Source: a virus
Direction: 5' to 3' (one strand)
IMG/VR virus record: IMGVR_UViG_3300027525_000642
Location: 1 to 37,108 of that record
DNA: 37,108 nt
Positions 15,718 through 21,604 of the stretch are shown piece by piece. A model generated the notes under the pieces. That model was given only the letters and a program-made list of their open reading frames with translations. It did no database searches and had not been told where the DNA came from. Positions within the stretch are counted from its first letter, which is position 1; every line of letters begins with the position of its first letter. The position numbers and the translations under genes are program-made.

Positions 15718-16409
15718 CGATTTTCTAAAATATATTTCTTTAAATTGCCTTCGTACTCATGCCATCCGACGTGCTTTAAGTTTACTTCAGGATGGATATA
15801 AACTGCTTCACCTTCTTCTCTCCATAGAGAACTAAATCCCCAGTCTTCACTCTCATAGATACCGCCTTTAATACCTACATGGAATAGATCATAGAAGGTA
15901 TCTCCTGTTCCATATCCATCGATATCGTTTCTATATTTGAGGTGGGGATTGCTTTTAATTAGTCTATTGATTGCTGTCTTAGCTATCATCAAGAAGCCTG
16001 TAGGAGCGTATTTAGTCTCAATAAAACCTTCTGAGTTGATTGTAGAAGTACCAACTGGAAAGTCTACTCTTTGAGCTTCAGGATACTTTTTAATATGATC
16101 CCACTTAATATACTTCTTAGGGTACATACCCCCTACTACTTCTTTCTTAGCTTGAATAAGCTTAACAACATCCTCAGGTTCGAAGATGATATCGGAATCT
16201 ATAAACAATAAATGAGTTGCTTCCTCATCTTGAAGGAAGTGTGCTACTGCTGCATTGCGTGCTCGTGAAACTAAACTCTCAAAGAATATTGGATAGAAGG
16301 TGCAAGGTATACTTTGATCCTTGACAAAGTTTAATAACTTCATAGTGGACATCATCCACTCTGTATTGGCAGTATGATTATAACAGATTAAAGGTACAAA
16401 TAACTTCAT
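15714..16409 (-). CDS. GT-A-like glycosyltransferase, copy 1
   Basis: A 231-aa paralogue of the downstream gene, with the same LLFIDSDIIFEPEDVVKLI motif, a GMYPKK segment in place of GLYMMN, and YAPTGFLMIAKTAINRLI followed by SEDWGFSSLWREEGEAVYIH near the C-terminus. The matching motif order and adjacency indicate tandem duplication followed by strong divergence. Sugar donor and acceptor are unknown. It begins 14 nt after tRNA-Met and is probably on the tRNA transcript. Confidence 0.75.
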   Translation of the reverse strand: MKLFVPLICYNHTANTEWMMSTMKLLNFVKDQSIPCTFYPIFFESLVSRARNAAVAHFLQDEEATHLLFIDSDIIFEPEDVVKLIQAKKEVVGGMYPKKYIKWDHIKKYPEAQRVDFPVGTSTINSEGFIETKYAPTGFLMIAKTAINRLIKSNPHLKYRNDIDGYGTGDTFYDLFHVGIKGGIYESEDWGFSSLWREEGEAVYIHPEVNLKHVGWHEYEGNLKKYILENR

Positions 16410-16422
16410 TTATAATAATTAG

Positions 16423-16496
16423 TGCGCCTACTAGGGTTTGAACCTAGGACCTGCCGATTATGAGTCGGATGCTCTAACCAACTGAGCTATAAGCGC
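16423..16496 (-). tRNA. tRNA-Met (CAT)
   Basis: A cloverleaf on the minus strand: acceptor GCGCTTA/TAGGCGC, D-arm TAGCTCAGTTGGTTAGAGC, anticodon loop CTCATAA (CAT), T-loop GGTTCAAACC. Discriminator A; no encoded CCA. CAT could also be the Ile2 tRNA, read as AUA after lysidine modification. The A/T-rich phage codon use would favour either role. Confidence 0.9.
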
Positions 16497-16502
16497 AATT
16501 TG

Positions 16503-16585
16503 TTGGAAGGGACAGATTCGAACTGCCGTACCCGTAAGGGAGCAGATTTACAGTCTGCCGGTTTTAACCACTCACCCACCTTCCA
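16503..16585 (-). tRNA. tRNA-Tyr (GTA)
   Basis: A class II tRNA with a long variable arm: acceptor TGGAAGG/CCTTCCA, anticodon loop CTGTAAA (GTA), variable arm CTCCCTTACGGGTAC, T-arm GGCAGTTCGAATCTGTC. Discriminator A; CCA not encoded. Confidence 0.92.
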
Positions 16586-16587
16586 GT

Positions 16588-16622
16588 AAAAAAGAATAGG
16601 CGTTAGGATTCGGCGTCCTATT
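16588..16622 (-). terminator. Stem-loop with U-run between tRNA-Thr and tRNA-Tyr
   Basis: The minus strand has AATAGG and CCTATT paired, extended by CG/CG past a bulged A, then C and six T (16593-16588). This is an intrinsic-terminator shape inside the tRNA array. If it is active, Tyr and Met tRNAs would depend on readthrough or another promoter. Confidence 0.5.
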
Positions 16623-16638
16623 AACAGCAACTTACTTT

Positions 16639-16654
16639 TACCGCTGCAGCGGTA
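16639..16654. repeat. 16-bp perfect palindrome
   Basis: TACCGCTGCAGCGGTA is a perfect inverted repeat in the spacer between tRNA-Thr and tRNA-Tyr. As RNA it folds as a six-pair stem with a TGCA loop. It could be a processing hairpin or a dimeric protein site. Confidence 0.6.
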
Positions 16655-16680
16655 TGCTGAACTATTAGTCCTACTCTCTG

Positions 16681-16753
16681 AGCCTCCTGTCGGACTCGAA
16701 CCAACGACCTACTGATTACAAATCAGTGGCTCTACCAACTGAGCTAAGGAGGC
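16681..16753 (-). tRNA. tRNA-Thr (TGT)
   Basis: Acceptor GCCTCCT/AGGAGGC, D-arm TAGCTCAGTTGGTAGAGC, anticodon loop TTTGTAA (TGT), T-loop GGTTCGAGTCC. Discriminator T; no encoded CCA. It reads ACA and related Thr codons. Confidence 0.92.
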
Positions 16754-16754
16754 T

Positions 16755-16882
16755 TATAGGGGAGGTTATCAATGAGACGCCGTCCGGTAGGCGTACTCCC
16801 CACTCACTATCTTTTCCCGAAAGTCAACCACCGAAGTGGATTTAGAGGCTAGACTCAGTCTCTTTGCACACGTCTGGGTTCT
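16755..16882 (-). other. Structured tRNA-array spacer, possible ncRNA
   Basis: No ORF. On the minus strand the stretch holds a CCAC-UUCG-GUGG tetraloop hairpin and a larger hairpin closed by GGGGAG/CUCCCC with an inner ACGCC/GGCGU stem. AGACTGAGTCT also lies near its 5' end. The dense pairing, unlike coding neighbours, suggests a stable RNA or processing signals. It does not fold as a tRNA. Confidence 0.35.
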
Positions 16883-17047
16883 TTATTTAGTAATCTTTAG
16901 GTAAAGCATATGGTAGTTAAACATCCAGAGTAGTGCGCTGAAGATCCAGCCAGCATCTGAATAGTCGCCAACTGATACGTTTAAACCAATACCTACAATG
17001 TAAAGCAGGTACATTACCGGAAAGAAGTACTTAATGATTGTTTTCAT
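16883..17047 (-). CDS. 54-residue membrane peptide inside the tRNA array
   Basis: I translated this small ORF directly. It starts at ATG 17047 and ends in TAA at 16883. It has two hydrophobic segments (YFFPVMYLLYIVGIGLNV; WIFSALLWMFNYHMLYL) joined by SVGDYSDAG. It lies between tRNA-Pro and the structured spacer. Function unknown. Small membrane ORFs within phage tRNA arrays may act on host envelope or exclusion, but nothing here specifies that. Confidence 0.55.
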   Translation of the reverse strand: MKTIIKYFFPVMYLLYIVGIGLNVSVGDYSDAGWIFSALLWMFNYHMLYLKITK

Positions 17048-17069
17048 GTTTAAAACATTTAATAATTAG

Positions 17070-17142
17070 TCGGGATGACAGGACTCGAACCTCCAACCCC
17101 CTGGTCCCAAACCAGGTGCGCTACCACTTGCGCCACATCCCG
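17070..17142 (-). tRNA. tRNA-Pro (TGG)
   Basis: Acceptor CGGGATG/CATCCCG, D-arm TGGCGCAAGTGGTAGCGC, anticodon loop TTTGGGA (TGG), T-arm GAGGTTCGAGTCCTG. Discriminator A; no encoded CCA. Confidence 0.92.
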
Positions 17143-17234
17143 AGCTGGTTGTTAGAGGACAACCATAACCTGCCACTGTAGCTCCACTCTATCTTTAAAT
17201 GGAATAGAGAAACCAGATGCATCTGACTGCGTAG
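17143..17234 (-). other. tRNA spacer with two hairpins
   Basis: No convincing ORF. The minus strand folds CTCTAT/ATAGAG around an 11-nt loop and GGTTGT/ACAACC around a 6-nt loop. Possible tRNA-processing spacer; no further assignment. Confidence 0.35.
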
Positions 17235-17308
17235 TGATCCGAGAAGGATTCGAACCTTCGACCGACAGCTTAGAAGGCTGTTGCTCTATCCAGCTGAGCT
17301 ATCGGACC
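17235..17308 (-). tRNA. tRNA-Arg (TCT)
   Basis: Acceptor GGTCCGA/TCGGATC (one G-U pair), D-arm TAGCTCAGCTGGATAGAGC, anticodon loop CTTCTAA (TCT), T-arm GAAGGTTCGAATCCTTC. Discriminator A. It reads AGA/AGG, codons common in A/T-rich phage genes. Confidence 0.92.
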
Positions 17309-17425
17309 ATATTATAGAGAGGCTTCACTCCTTTAGCGCGCTTACAGCATCAGAGTCCGTACCTCAGGTTTTAAACGACCCGTCGACCGTACCTTTGGAT
17401 TTTACCTTTTCCTCCTCTCATTATG

Positions 17426-17507
17426 TGCGGATGAAGGGACTCGAACCCCCACGCGATTAAGCACCAGATCCTAAGTCTGGCGTGGCTACCAATTACACCA
17501 CATCCGC
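17426..17507 (-). tRNA. tRNA-Leu (TAG)
   Basis: A class II tRNA: acceptor GCGGATG/CATCCGC, D-arm TGGTGTAATTGGTAGCC, anticodon loop CTTAGGA (TAG), long variable arm, T-arm GGGGGTTCGAGTCCC. Discriminator A; no encoded CCA. The 117-nt spacer 17309-17425 holds flanking GAGAGG/CCTCTC complementarity and no supported gene. Confidence 0.9.
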
Positions 17508-17553
17508 ATTCTATCTATCCAACATGTCAAAGAACCGTATATGGGTTTCCGTG

Positions 17554-17639
17554 TACTACTGGCCGGAATCGAACCGGCACGACCATCACTGGCCAAGGGA
17601 TTTTAAGTCCCTCGTGTCTACCTATTTCACCACAGTAGC
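17554..17639 (-). tRNA. tRNA-Leu (TAA)
   Basis: A class II tRNA: acceptor GCTACTG/CAGTAGT, D-arm TGGTGAAATAGGTAGACACG, anticodon loop CTTAAAA (TAA), long variable arm, T-arm GCCGGTTCGATTCCGGC. First tRNA of the array. It starts 10 nt after the stop of the upstream ORF, behind a small AGCAC/GTGCT hairpin at 17646-17660. Confidence 0.92.
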
Positions 17640-17649
17640 AAGTTTAGCA

Positions 17650-17841
17650 CTAGTCGTGCTGCTTTGTTTCGACATACACATCCCAGTCCGCAGCTGCAAG
17701 CTGCAGCGCAAGGATTGGATCGGTATTCGGATTTTCTTTGATTAATTCTAAGGCGTCTAAGACTATCTCGGCTTCTAATCCGTGATACATCGCCTGTGCC
17801 AGTATTTCGCTTACGTAACTCAACTCTTCTTCTTTACTCAT
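17650..17841 (-). CDS. Small acidic helical protein
   Basis: A 63-aa protein starting MSKEEELSYVSEILAQAMYH, predicted all-helical and acidic, with no known family. It has its own promoter at 17860-17890 and AAGAGG just before the ATG. It is followed directly by the tRNA array and is probably the leading gene of the tRNA transcript. The stop codon overlaps a short hairpin. Confidence 0.6.
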   Translation of the reverse strand: MSKEEELSYVSEILAQAMYHGLEAEIVLDALELIKENPNTDPILALQLAAADWDVYVETKQHD

Positions 17842-17859
17842 AACCTCTTATTAACTCTA

Positions 17860-17890
17860 TAAAGATACGAACGTTTTACTGTTCGGACAA
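17860..17890 (-). promoter_or_regulatory. Promoter, TTG-N20-TATCTTTA
   Basis: The minus strand has TTG at 17890-17888 and TATCTTTA at 17867-17860, spacer 20 nt ending GTTCG. The upstream sequence TTCCCGAAGAGTTGT is almost identical to that of promoter 18152-18182, so the homology extends beyond the core boxes. Confidence 0.65.
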
Positions 17891-17992
17891 CTCTTCGGGA
17901 AAACTTTCTTTATTTTTTTCTACCGAGTGCCAACTTAACGGGAGGTCGGGAGACCAATTATCGTATTCGTCTGTCCAATCAATCTTCGTCAT
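17876..17992 (-). CDS. 38-residue acidic peptide
   Basis: ATG at 17992, TAA at 17876. The sequence starts MTKIDWTDEYDNWSPDL and ends FPEELSEQ, Trp/Asp-rich. The 3' end of this ORF contains the -33 region of the next promoter. It is short, but it lies in a row of similar small genes and leaves no large gaps, which supports expression. Confidence 0.45.
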   Translation of the reverse strand: MTKIDWTDEYDNWSPDLPLSWHSVEKNKESFPEELSEQ

Positions 17993-18015
17993 CCCACACT
18001 CTCTTGTTTACTCGC

Positions 18016-18147
18016 TTATACTCCTTTTGACTTCCGTGATCCTTTTGAATCATCTTCCGGCGTATTAGCTGTGCTAGGTGTCTCTCCTGTTTTGTCTCCC
18101 TCCGGCGTTCCATAGTCGTCCCAATACAAAAATCTAAATTCGCTCAT
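18016..18147 (-). CDS. 43-residue acidic/polar peptide
   Basis: ATG at 18147, TAA at 18016. It starts MSEFRFLYWDDYGTPEGD and continues Thr/Pro/Lys-rich and disordered-looking. Promoter 18152-18182 ends only five bases before the ATG, so the mRNA is leaderless or nearly so if that promoter is used. No known family. Confidence 0.45.
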   Translation of the reverse strand: MSEFRFLYWDDYGTPEGDKTGETPSTANTPEDDSKGSRKSKGV

Positions 18148-18151
18148 AACT

Positions 18152-18182
18152 TAAAGATAAGAACTTTATTACTTATTTACAA
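18152..18182 (-). promoter_or_regulatory. Promoter, TTG-N20-TATCTTTA
   Basis: The minus strand has TTG at 18182-18180 and TATCTTTA at 18159-18152, with a 20-nt spacer ending GTTCT. Upstream TTCCCGAACAGTTGT matches the promoter at 17860-17890. The -33 box lies within the last codons of the upstream ORF. Confidence 0.6.
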
Positions 18183-18339
18183 CTGTTCGGGAATACTTTT
18201 TGTATGCTTGTTCGTACGCTTCGACTCTCTCTACTTTGGGATTTTCCTTCATATAAAGGGAGGCAGTATCGTGCCATTGTGTAAAAAAACCTTCATTGAA
18301 AGCGAGGTGACCCAACTCCTCAATTCTCTTCTCACTCAT
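18169..18339 (-). CDS. 56-residue helical protein
   Basis: ATG at 18339, TAA at 18169. It begins MSEKRIEELGHLAFNEGFFT and has a basic/aromatic C-terminus (AYEQAYKKYSRTVVNK). No family recognised. It lies downstream of the GC-rich structured element and upstream of promoter 18152-18182, which it overlaps. Confidence 0.5.
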   Translation of the reverse strand: MSEKRIEELGHLAFNEGFFTQWHDTASLYMKENPKVERVEAYEQAYKKYSRTVVNK

Positions 18340-18382
18340 GCTTGGGAAGTAATAGACAGTTAAACGACAAGTAATACTTTAA

Positions 18383-18484
18383 TAAATAGCCCGGGAGCAA
18401 GGCCCGGTAGGGACTTTGAGAGAAAATGCGCGTGGCACCTTCGGTGCGGGGAGAGAGACACGCCCCCTCGCCCGCCCCTTCGGC
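18383..18484 (-). other. GC-rich structured element, possible ncRNA plus terminator
   Basis: The stretch is far richer in G+C than its surroundings and has no ORF. On the minus strand an outer stem GCGTG/CACGC (18459-18463 with 18430-18434) encloses an 11-nt CU-rich strand and an inner hairpin GCACC-GAA-GGTGC (18435-18447). Further on, CCGGG-CCTTGCT-CCCGG followed by a T/A-rich tail looks like a terminator. It follows the groEL operon. It could be a stable ncRNA or a strong composite terminator. Confidence 0.4.
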
Positions 18485-18652
18485 TTAACCAAACAACATC
18501 TGCTTGTGGCAGTCCTTCTTAAATACGTTGTACATCTCTCCTTGAGTATCTTCTAGGATTAGAAACTCTCCTTTGTCTTCTAAGACCTTCAAGTTCTTAC
18601 CCACACATCGAGGATCGATACTACGAACAACATCTCCTGATTTAAAGCTCAT
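18485..18652 (-). CDS. 55-residue SH3-like small protein
   Basis: ATG at 18652, TAA at 18485. It begins MSFKSGDVVRSIDPRC and alternates short beta strands (KVLEDKGEFLILEDTQGEMY), suggesting a small SH3-like barrel. It overlaps the preceding small ORF by 11 nt and belongs to the groEL operon. Function unknown. Confidence 0.55.
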   Translation of the reverse strand: MSFKSGDVVRSIDPRCVGKNLKVLEDKGEFLILEDTQGEMYNVFKKDCHKQMLFG

Positions 18653-18773
18653 TATTGTTAGAGTTTTGAGGTTGTGGTTTCTTTTTCTTCTTTAGGATAG
18701 GGTACTTAGTCTGTGCCCAGTTATACCATTCGGTAAAAGCTAAGTAGCGTTGACGTCCTGTGATCTTACTCAT
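18642..18773 (-). CDS. 43-residue basic peptide after groEL
   Basis: ATG at 18773 shares a base with the groEL stop (TAATG), TAA at 18642. It begins MSKITGRQRYLAFTEWYNWA, followed by a poly-Lys patch and an Asn/Gln-rich tail. Translation is likely coupled to groEL. No family recognised. Confidence 0.5.
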   Translation of the reverse strand: MSKITGRQRYLAFTEWYNWAQTKYPILKKKKKPQPQNSNNNEL

Positions 18774-20395
18774 TACATAAATTGATTAAAGTCCATCTCT
18801 TGTTTGTTCTCTTCTTTAACGTTGCTGATAATACACTCGGTAGTCAACATAGTACGTGCGATAGAAGAAGCATTCTCTAATGCTAGGCGTGTTACCTTAG
18901 CAGGATCGATAATCCCTTCGTCGAACATATTTACATAGTCTTCAGTACGGAGATTAAATCCTTGCCAGAAGTTATCCGATTCAACAATCTTTTCTAGAAT
19001 ACTCTCGATTCTATCTTTTGTAAAGCCTGCATTGCTTAAAATAGTATCAAAAGGCATTCCAATAGCGCTCATTAGAATTCTATAACCTTCTACTTCTGAG
19101 GAGTTTAAGCCTTCTGGTATCGTTAGTACCTGTGCTGCATTAAGGAGTGCAATACCTCCTCCGGGTAGAATACCTTCTTCTAGAGCTGCTTTAGTAGCGT
19201 GAAGGGCATCCTCTACTCGGTCTTTCTTCTCTTTCATCTCAAGTTCAGACTGACCTCCTACGTGTACGATAGCCACGCCTCCGATCAATCGTCCTAAGCG
19301 GTCCTGTAGGGTCTCCTTTTCAAAAGGTGATTTACTATTATCGATAAGAGCTTTAATCTCCTCAATGCGAGCACTGATAGCTTCCGTGTCTCCTTTACCG
19401 TCTACAATCGTAGTATCGTCTTTACCGATAGTGATCTTACGAGAAGAACCTAACCAGTCTGGGTTGAATTTATCAAGTCGCATACCTTTCTCAGTACTTA
19501 CTACTTGACCTCCTGTTAACACAGCAATGTCTTCTAGCATAGCTTTCTTACGATCTCCAAAGTCTGGAGCTTTAACTGCTACTACTTGAAGGATGCCTCG
19601 CATCTTATTAACGACCAAAGTGGAGAGAGCCTCGCCATCGATGTCATCAGCGATGATGAGCAATGGTTTGTTCTGTGAAGAGCAAGCCTCAAGGATTGGC
19701 AGTAGCTCTTTTGCGGCAGTGACTTTCTTATCTGTAATCAAAACGAGAGGGTTGCTCAAAACGGCAGTCATGGAATTGTTATCCGTGACAAAGTATATAG
19801 ACTTGTATCCTCGATTAAACTGCATACCCTCAACAACCTCGAGGTAAGTCTCACCTGTGCGAGACTCCTCAATCGTCACTACGCCTTCTCGTCCCACCTT
19901 GTCCATCGATGAAGCGATAAGCTCTCCCACTTCTGGGTCGTTGTTAGCTGAGATAGTTGCTACTTGACGCAACTGATTCTCATCTGTAATCTCTCTAGCA
20001 TTCTTCTCTAAGTAATCTACAACGGCTGTAGTAGCTTTAGCAATACCGCGACTGACATCAGTAGCATTATGGAAGTCTAAAGAACCTAAACCGTGTTTGT
20101 AAATCTCAGCTGCTAGCAGAGTTGATGTAGTAGTACCGTCACCGGCACCGTCTGCTGTTTTAATAGATGCCTGCTTAACAAGCTGTGCACCCATATTCTC
20201 AACTGTATCTTCTAATTCAACAGCCTTAGCTACTGTAACACCGTCTTTAGTAGAGATAGGGTTACCTTGCTGCTGTTCGATAATAACGTTACGTCCGTTA
20301 GGACCTAGCGTAGCTGTTACAGCATTTGAAAGTTTCTCTACACCGTTAAGAAGACCTTTACGGGCATCATTTGAAAATTCTATACGTTTACTCAT
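18773..20395 (-). CDS. groL: GroEL chaperonin (phage-encoded)
   Basis: A 540-aa protein of normal GroEL length. ATP-binding landmarks are present: ATLGPNGRNV near residue 30, GDGTTTSTLLAAEI at about 87-100, GGGIAL at about 414. DNNSMTA and DFGDRKKAMLEDIA lie in the apical and intermediate regions. It folds proteins inside a double-ring cage with GroES. The C-terminus ends MDFNQFM and lacks the GGM repeat tail of many bacterial GroELs, which normally projects into the cavity. The gene overlaps groES by 4 nt (ATGA). The phage version may fold specific virion or replication proteins. Divergence from host-like sequence (e.g. GKERPEMGEV in its partner) suggests long phage residence rather than recent capture. 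Confidence 0.95.
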   Translation of the reverse strand: MSKRIEFSNDARKGLLNGVEKLSNAVTATLGPNGRNVIIEQQQGNPISTKDGVTVAKAVELEDTVENMGAQLVKQASIKTADGAGDGTTTSTLLAAEIYKHGLGSLDFHNATDVSRGIAKATTAVVDYLEKNAREITDENQLRQVATISANNDPEVGELIASSMDKVGREGVVTIEESRTGETYLEVVEGMQFNRGYKSIYFVTDNNSMTAVLSNPLVLITDKKVTAAKELLPILEACSSQNKPLLIIADDIDGEALSTLVVNKMRGILQVVAVKAPDFGDRKKAMLEDIAVLTGGQVVSTEKGMRLDKFNPDWLGSSRKITIGKDDTTIVDGKGDTEAISARIEEIKALIDNSKSPFEKETLQDRLGRLIGGVAIVHVGGQSELEMKEKKDRVEDALHATKAALEEGILPGGGIALLNAAQVLTIPEGLNSSEVEGYRILMSAIGMPFDTILSNAGFTKDRIESILEKIVESDNFWQGFNLRTEDYVNMFDEGIIDPAKVTRLALENASSIARTMLTTECIISNVKEENKQEMDFNQFM

Positions 20396-20718
20396 AGTAA
20401 TTCGTGATCTGATTCTGGATTATATGTTTCTTGTACTTTACAGAGAACTTCTCGAGATTGAGCAATGTAGAACTCTTCGCCTTCAAACTCTACTCGGAGG
20501 GTTCCAATCTTAGGTAGCAATACAATATCACCTACATTAAAGTTAACTGGGATAAATTTACCGTATTCGGACATACGTCCAGGTCCTACAGCAATAACTT
20601 CGCCCATCTCAGGACGTTCTTTACCCATATCAGCGATGATGATGTTACCGTACATCTGCTCAGTCTCTTCTATAGGTTTAACGACCAAGCGGTCATTCAT
20701 AGGTACTAATCTTTTCAT
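20392..20718 (-). CDS. groS: GroES co-chaperonin
   Basis: A 108-aa protein starting KRLVPMNDRLVVKPIEET, a clear Cpn10 signature, with GEVIAVGPG and VGDIVLLPKIG in the beta-barrel. The mobile-loop region (EQMYGNIIIADM) is atypical against the usual GGIVL, so GroEL contact may be tuned to the phage GroEL. It has about 12 extra C-terminal residues (YNPESDHELL). ATGA overlaps at both ends with neighbours show coupled translation with groEL. It caps the GroEL cavity. Confidence 0.93.
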   Translation of the reverse strand: MKRLVPMNDRLVVKPIEETEQMYGNIIIADMGKERPEMGEVIAVGPGRMSEYGKFIPVNFNVGDIVLLPKIGTLRVEFEGEEFYIAQSREVLCKVQETYNPESDHELL

Positions 20719-20996
20719 ACTGGGATGCGATTATTTAATTGTGTGATTACATTATCATAGGCCTTCAGAAAGTCTGTAAGATCTACTGTCTGTTGATTAA
20801 GACTTTCAACTGTAAGGTATCGAGCTGCTCTTTTGATTGCTCCTTCTAGACTGCTATAATAACCTAAAGGTAAAGTAGAACCTTCGATCATTAAAGTGTA
20901 CTGAGTTTCATCCATACTAATATAGTACGGTGTTAACATATCGTCTTTGATTGTTACTTGGGGCTTTACATGCCCAGCCTTTTTTCCTCTTGCCAT
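20715..20996 (-). CDS. Unknown 93-residue protein heading the groESL operon
   Basis: A basic start (MARGKKAGHVKPQVTIKDD), then a region with strands (TPYYISMDETQYTLMIEG) and a helix (SLEGAIKRAARYLTVES). No family recognised. It overlaps groES by ATGA and is the first gene after promoter 21017-21047, so it is co-expressed with the chaperonin. A co-chaperonin or regulatory role is possible only from context. Confidence 0.6.
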   Translation of the reverse strand: MARGKKAGHVKPQVTIKDDMLTPYYISMDETQYTLMIEGSTLPLGYYSSLEGAIKRAARYLTVESLNQQTVDLTDFLKAYDNVITQLNNRIPV

Positions 20997-21016
20997 AACT
21001 TGTTTTGATTATACTC

Positions 21017-21047
21017 TTAATATACGAAAAAGAGTACAGGGAGCCAA
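21017..21047 (-). promoter_or_regulatory. Promoter of groESL operon, TTG-N20-TATATTAA
   Basis: The minus strand has TTG at 21047-21045, a 20-nt spacer ending TTTTTCG, and TATATTAA at 21024-21017. The spacer contains a weak GAGT/ACTC stem followed by T5 that may serve as the Hsp20 gene's terminator. No CIRCE-like inverted repeat is seen, so heat-shock control of the HrcA type is not indicated. Confidence 0.65.
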
Positions 21048-21056
21048 CTCTATAAC

Positions 21057-21497
21057 TTATTTAATTTTAACTTTCGTAGGTTTATTTTCCTCAGTGTGAG
21101 GGATATTAATTGTTAAGAGACCATCCTGCATCTTAGCATCGATAGCTTCCATGTCAAATCTACGAGCAATCTTATAACCTAAATTGAAGGAACGTTTGGC
21201 AATTCCTTTGTGATACACTCTGAGGTTCTCAGGATCTTTTTTAAGCCTGTCCTCTGAGTTATGTACAATACGGAGTACGTCACCTTCCACATTAATCTCA
21301 ACATCTGATTTGCTAAGACCTGTGCAGGCAATCTCGAAAAATAGTCCGTGTTGTGTTTCGTAAATGTCGACCGGGTGTCCGATCTTGTTGTCTACCGGAG
21401 AATTAAAGGTAGAGTTCTGATTGAAGAAATCCTTGAAAAGGATATCAAATGTTGAGGATACGTTATTATCCCACAACTTGTAGTTGATTTGTGTCAT
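21057..21497 (-). CDS. Hsp20 small heat-shock protein
   Basis: A 146-aa protein with an alpha-crystallin domain. PVDIYETQHGLFFEIACTGL starts the domain, followed by VEINVEGDVLRIVHNSED, FNLGYKIARRFDMEAIDAKM and the DGLLTINIPH strand. It ends in a KPTKVKIK tail. Holdase that keeps unfolding proteins soluble for refolding. T4-like cyanophages also carry Hsp20. It lies directly upstream of the groESL operon, but with its own upstream motif at 21582-21595. Confidence 0.9.
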   Translation of the reverse strand: MTQINYKLWDNNVSSTFDILFKDFFNQNSTFNSPVDNKIGHPVDIYETQHGLFFEIACTGLSKSDVEINVEGDVLRIVHNSEDRLKKDPENLRVYHKGIAKRSFNLGYKIARRFDMEAIDAKMQDGLLTINIPHTEENKPTKVKIK

Positions 21498-21604
21498 AGT
21501 CCTTAGATCTATTTAGTTAGTAATTTATGTAACCCGACTCCCATTCGGTGAGTCATCTTATGAGCGGCTCCCTGCTCTTTCATATAAATATATACGATTT
21601 ATTT
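21498..21604 (-). promoter_or_regulatory. Hsp20 leader with TATATATTTATAT motif and hairpins
   Basis: The minus strand has the TATATATTTATAT motif at 21582-21595. The leader then carries a GAGC/GCTC and a GACTC/GAGTC hairpin, and AAGGA before the ATG. The first hairpin may end the DNA polymerase transcript. An RNA thermometer is conceivable for a heat-shock gene, but no ROSE or four-U element is visible. Confidence 0.35.

Noticed and set aside
16755-16882. An eighth tRNA in the GGGGAG/CUCCCC region
   Set aside because: The distance between acceptor-like arms is only about 43 nt, and there is no T-loop or anticodon arm.
18460-18484. G-quadruplex on the minus strand
   Set aside because: Only three runs of three or more G are present close together, so a normal three-tier intramolecular quadruplex is not supported.
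1631-21595. T4-type late promoter TATAAATA on the plus strand
   Set aside because: The three motif copies do contain TATAAATA on the plus strand, but no plus-strand genes follow, while each copy precedes a minus-strand gene. I treat them as minus-strand motifs.
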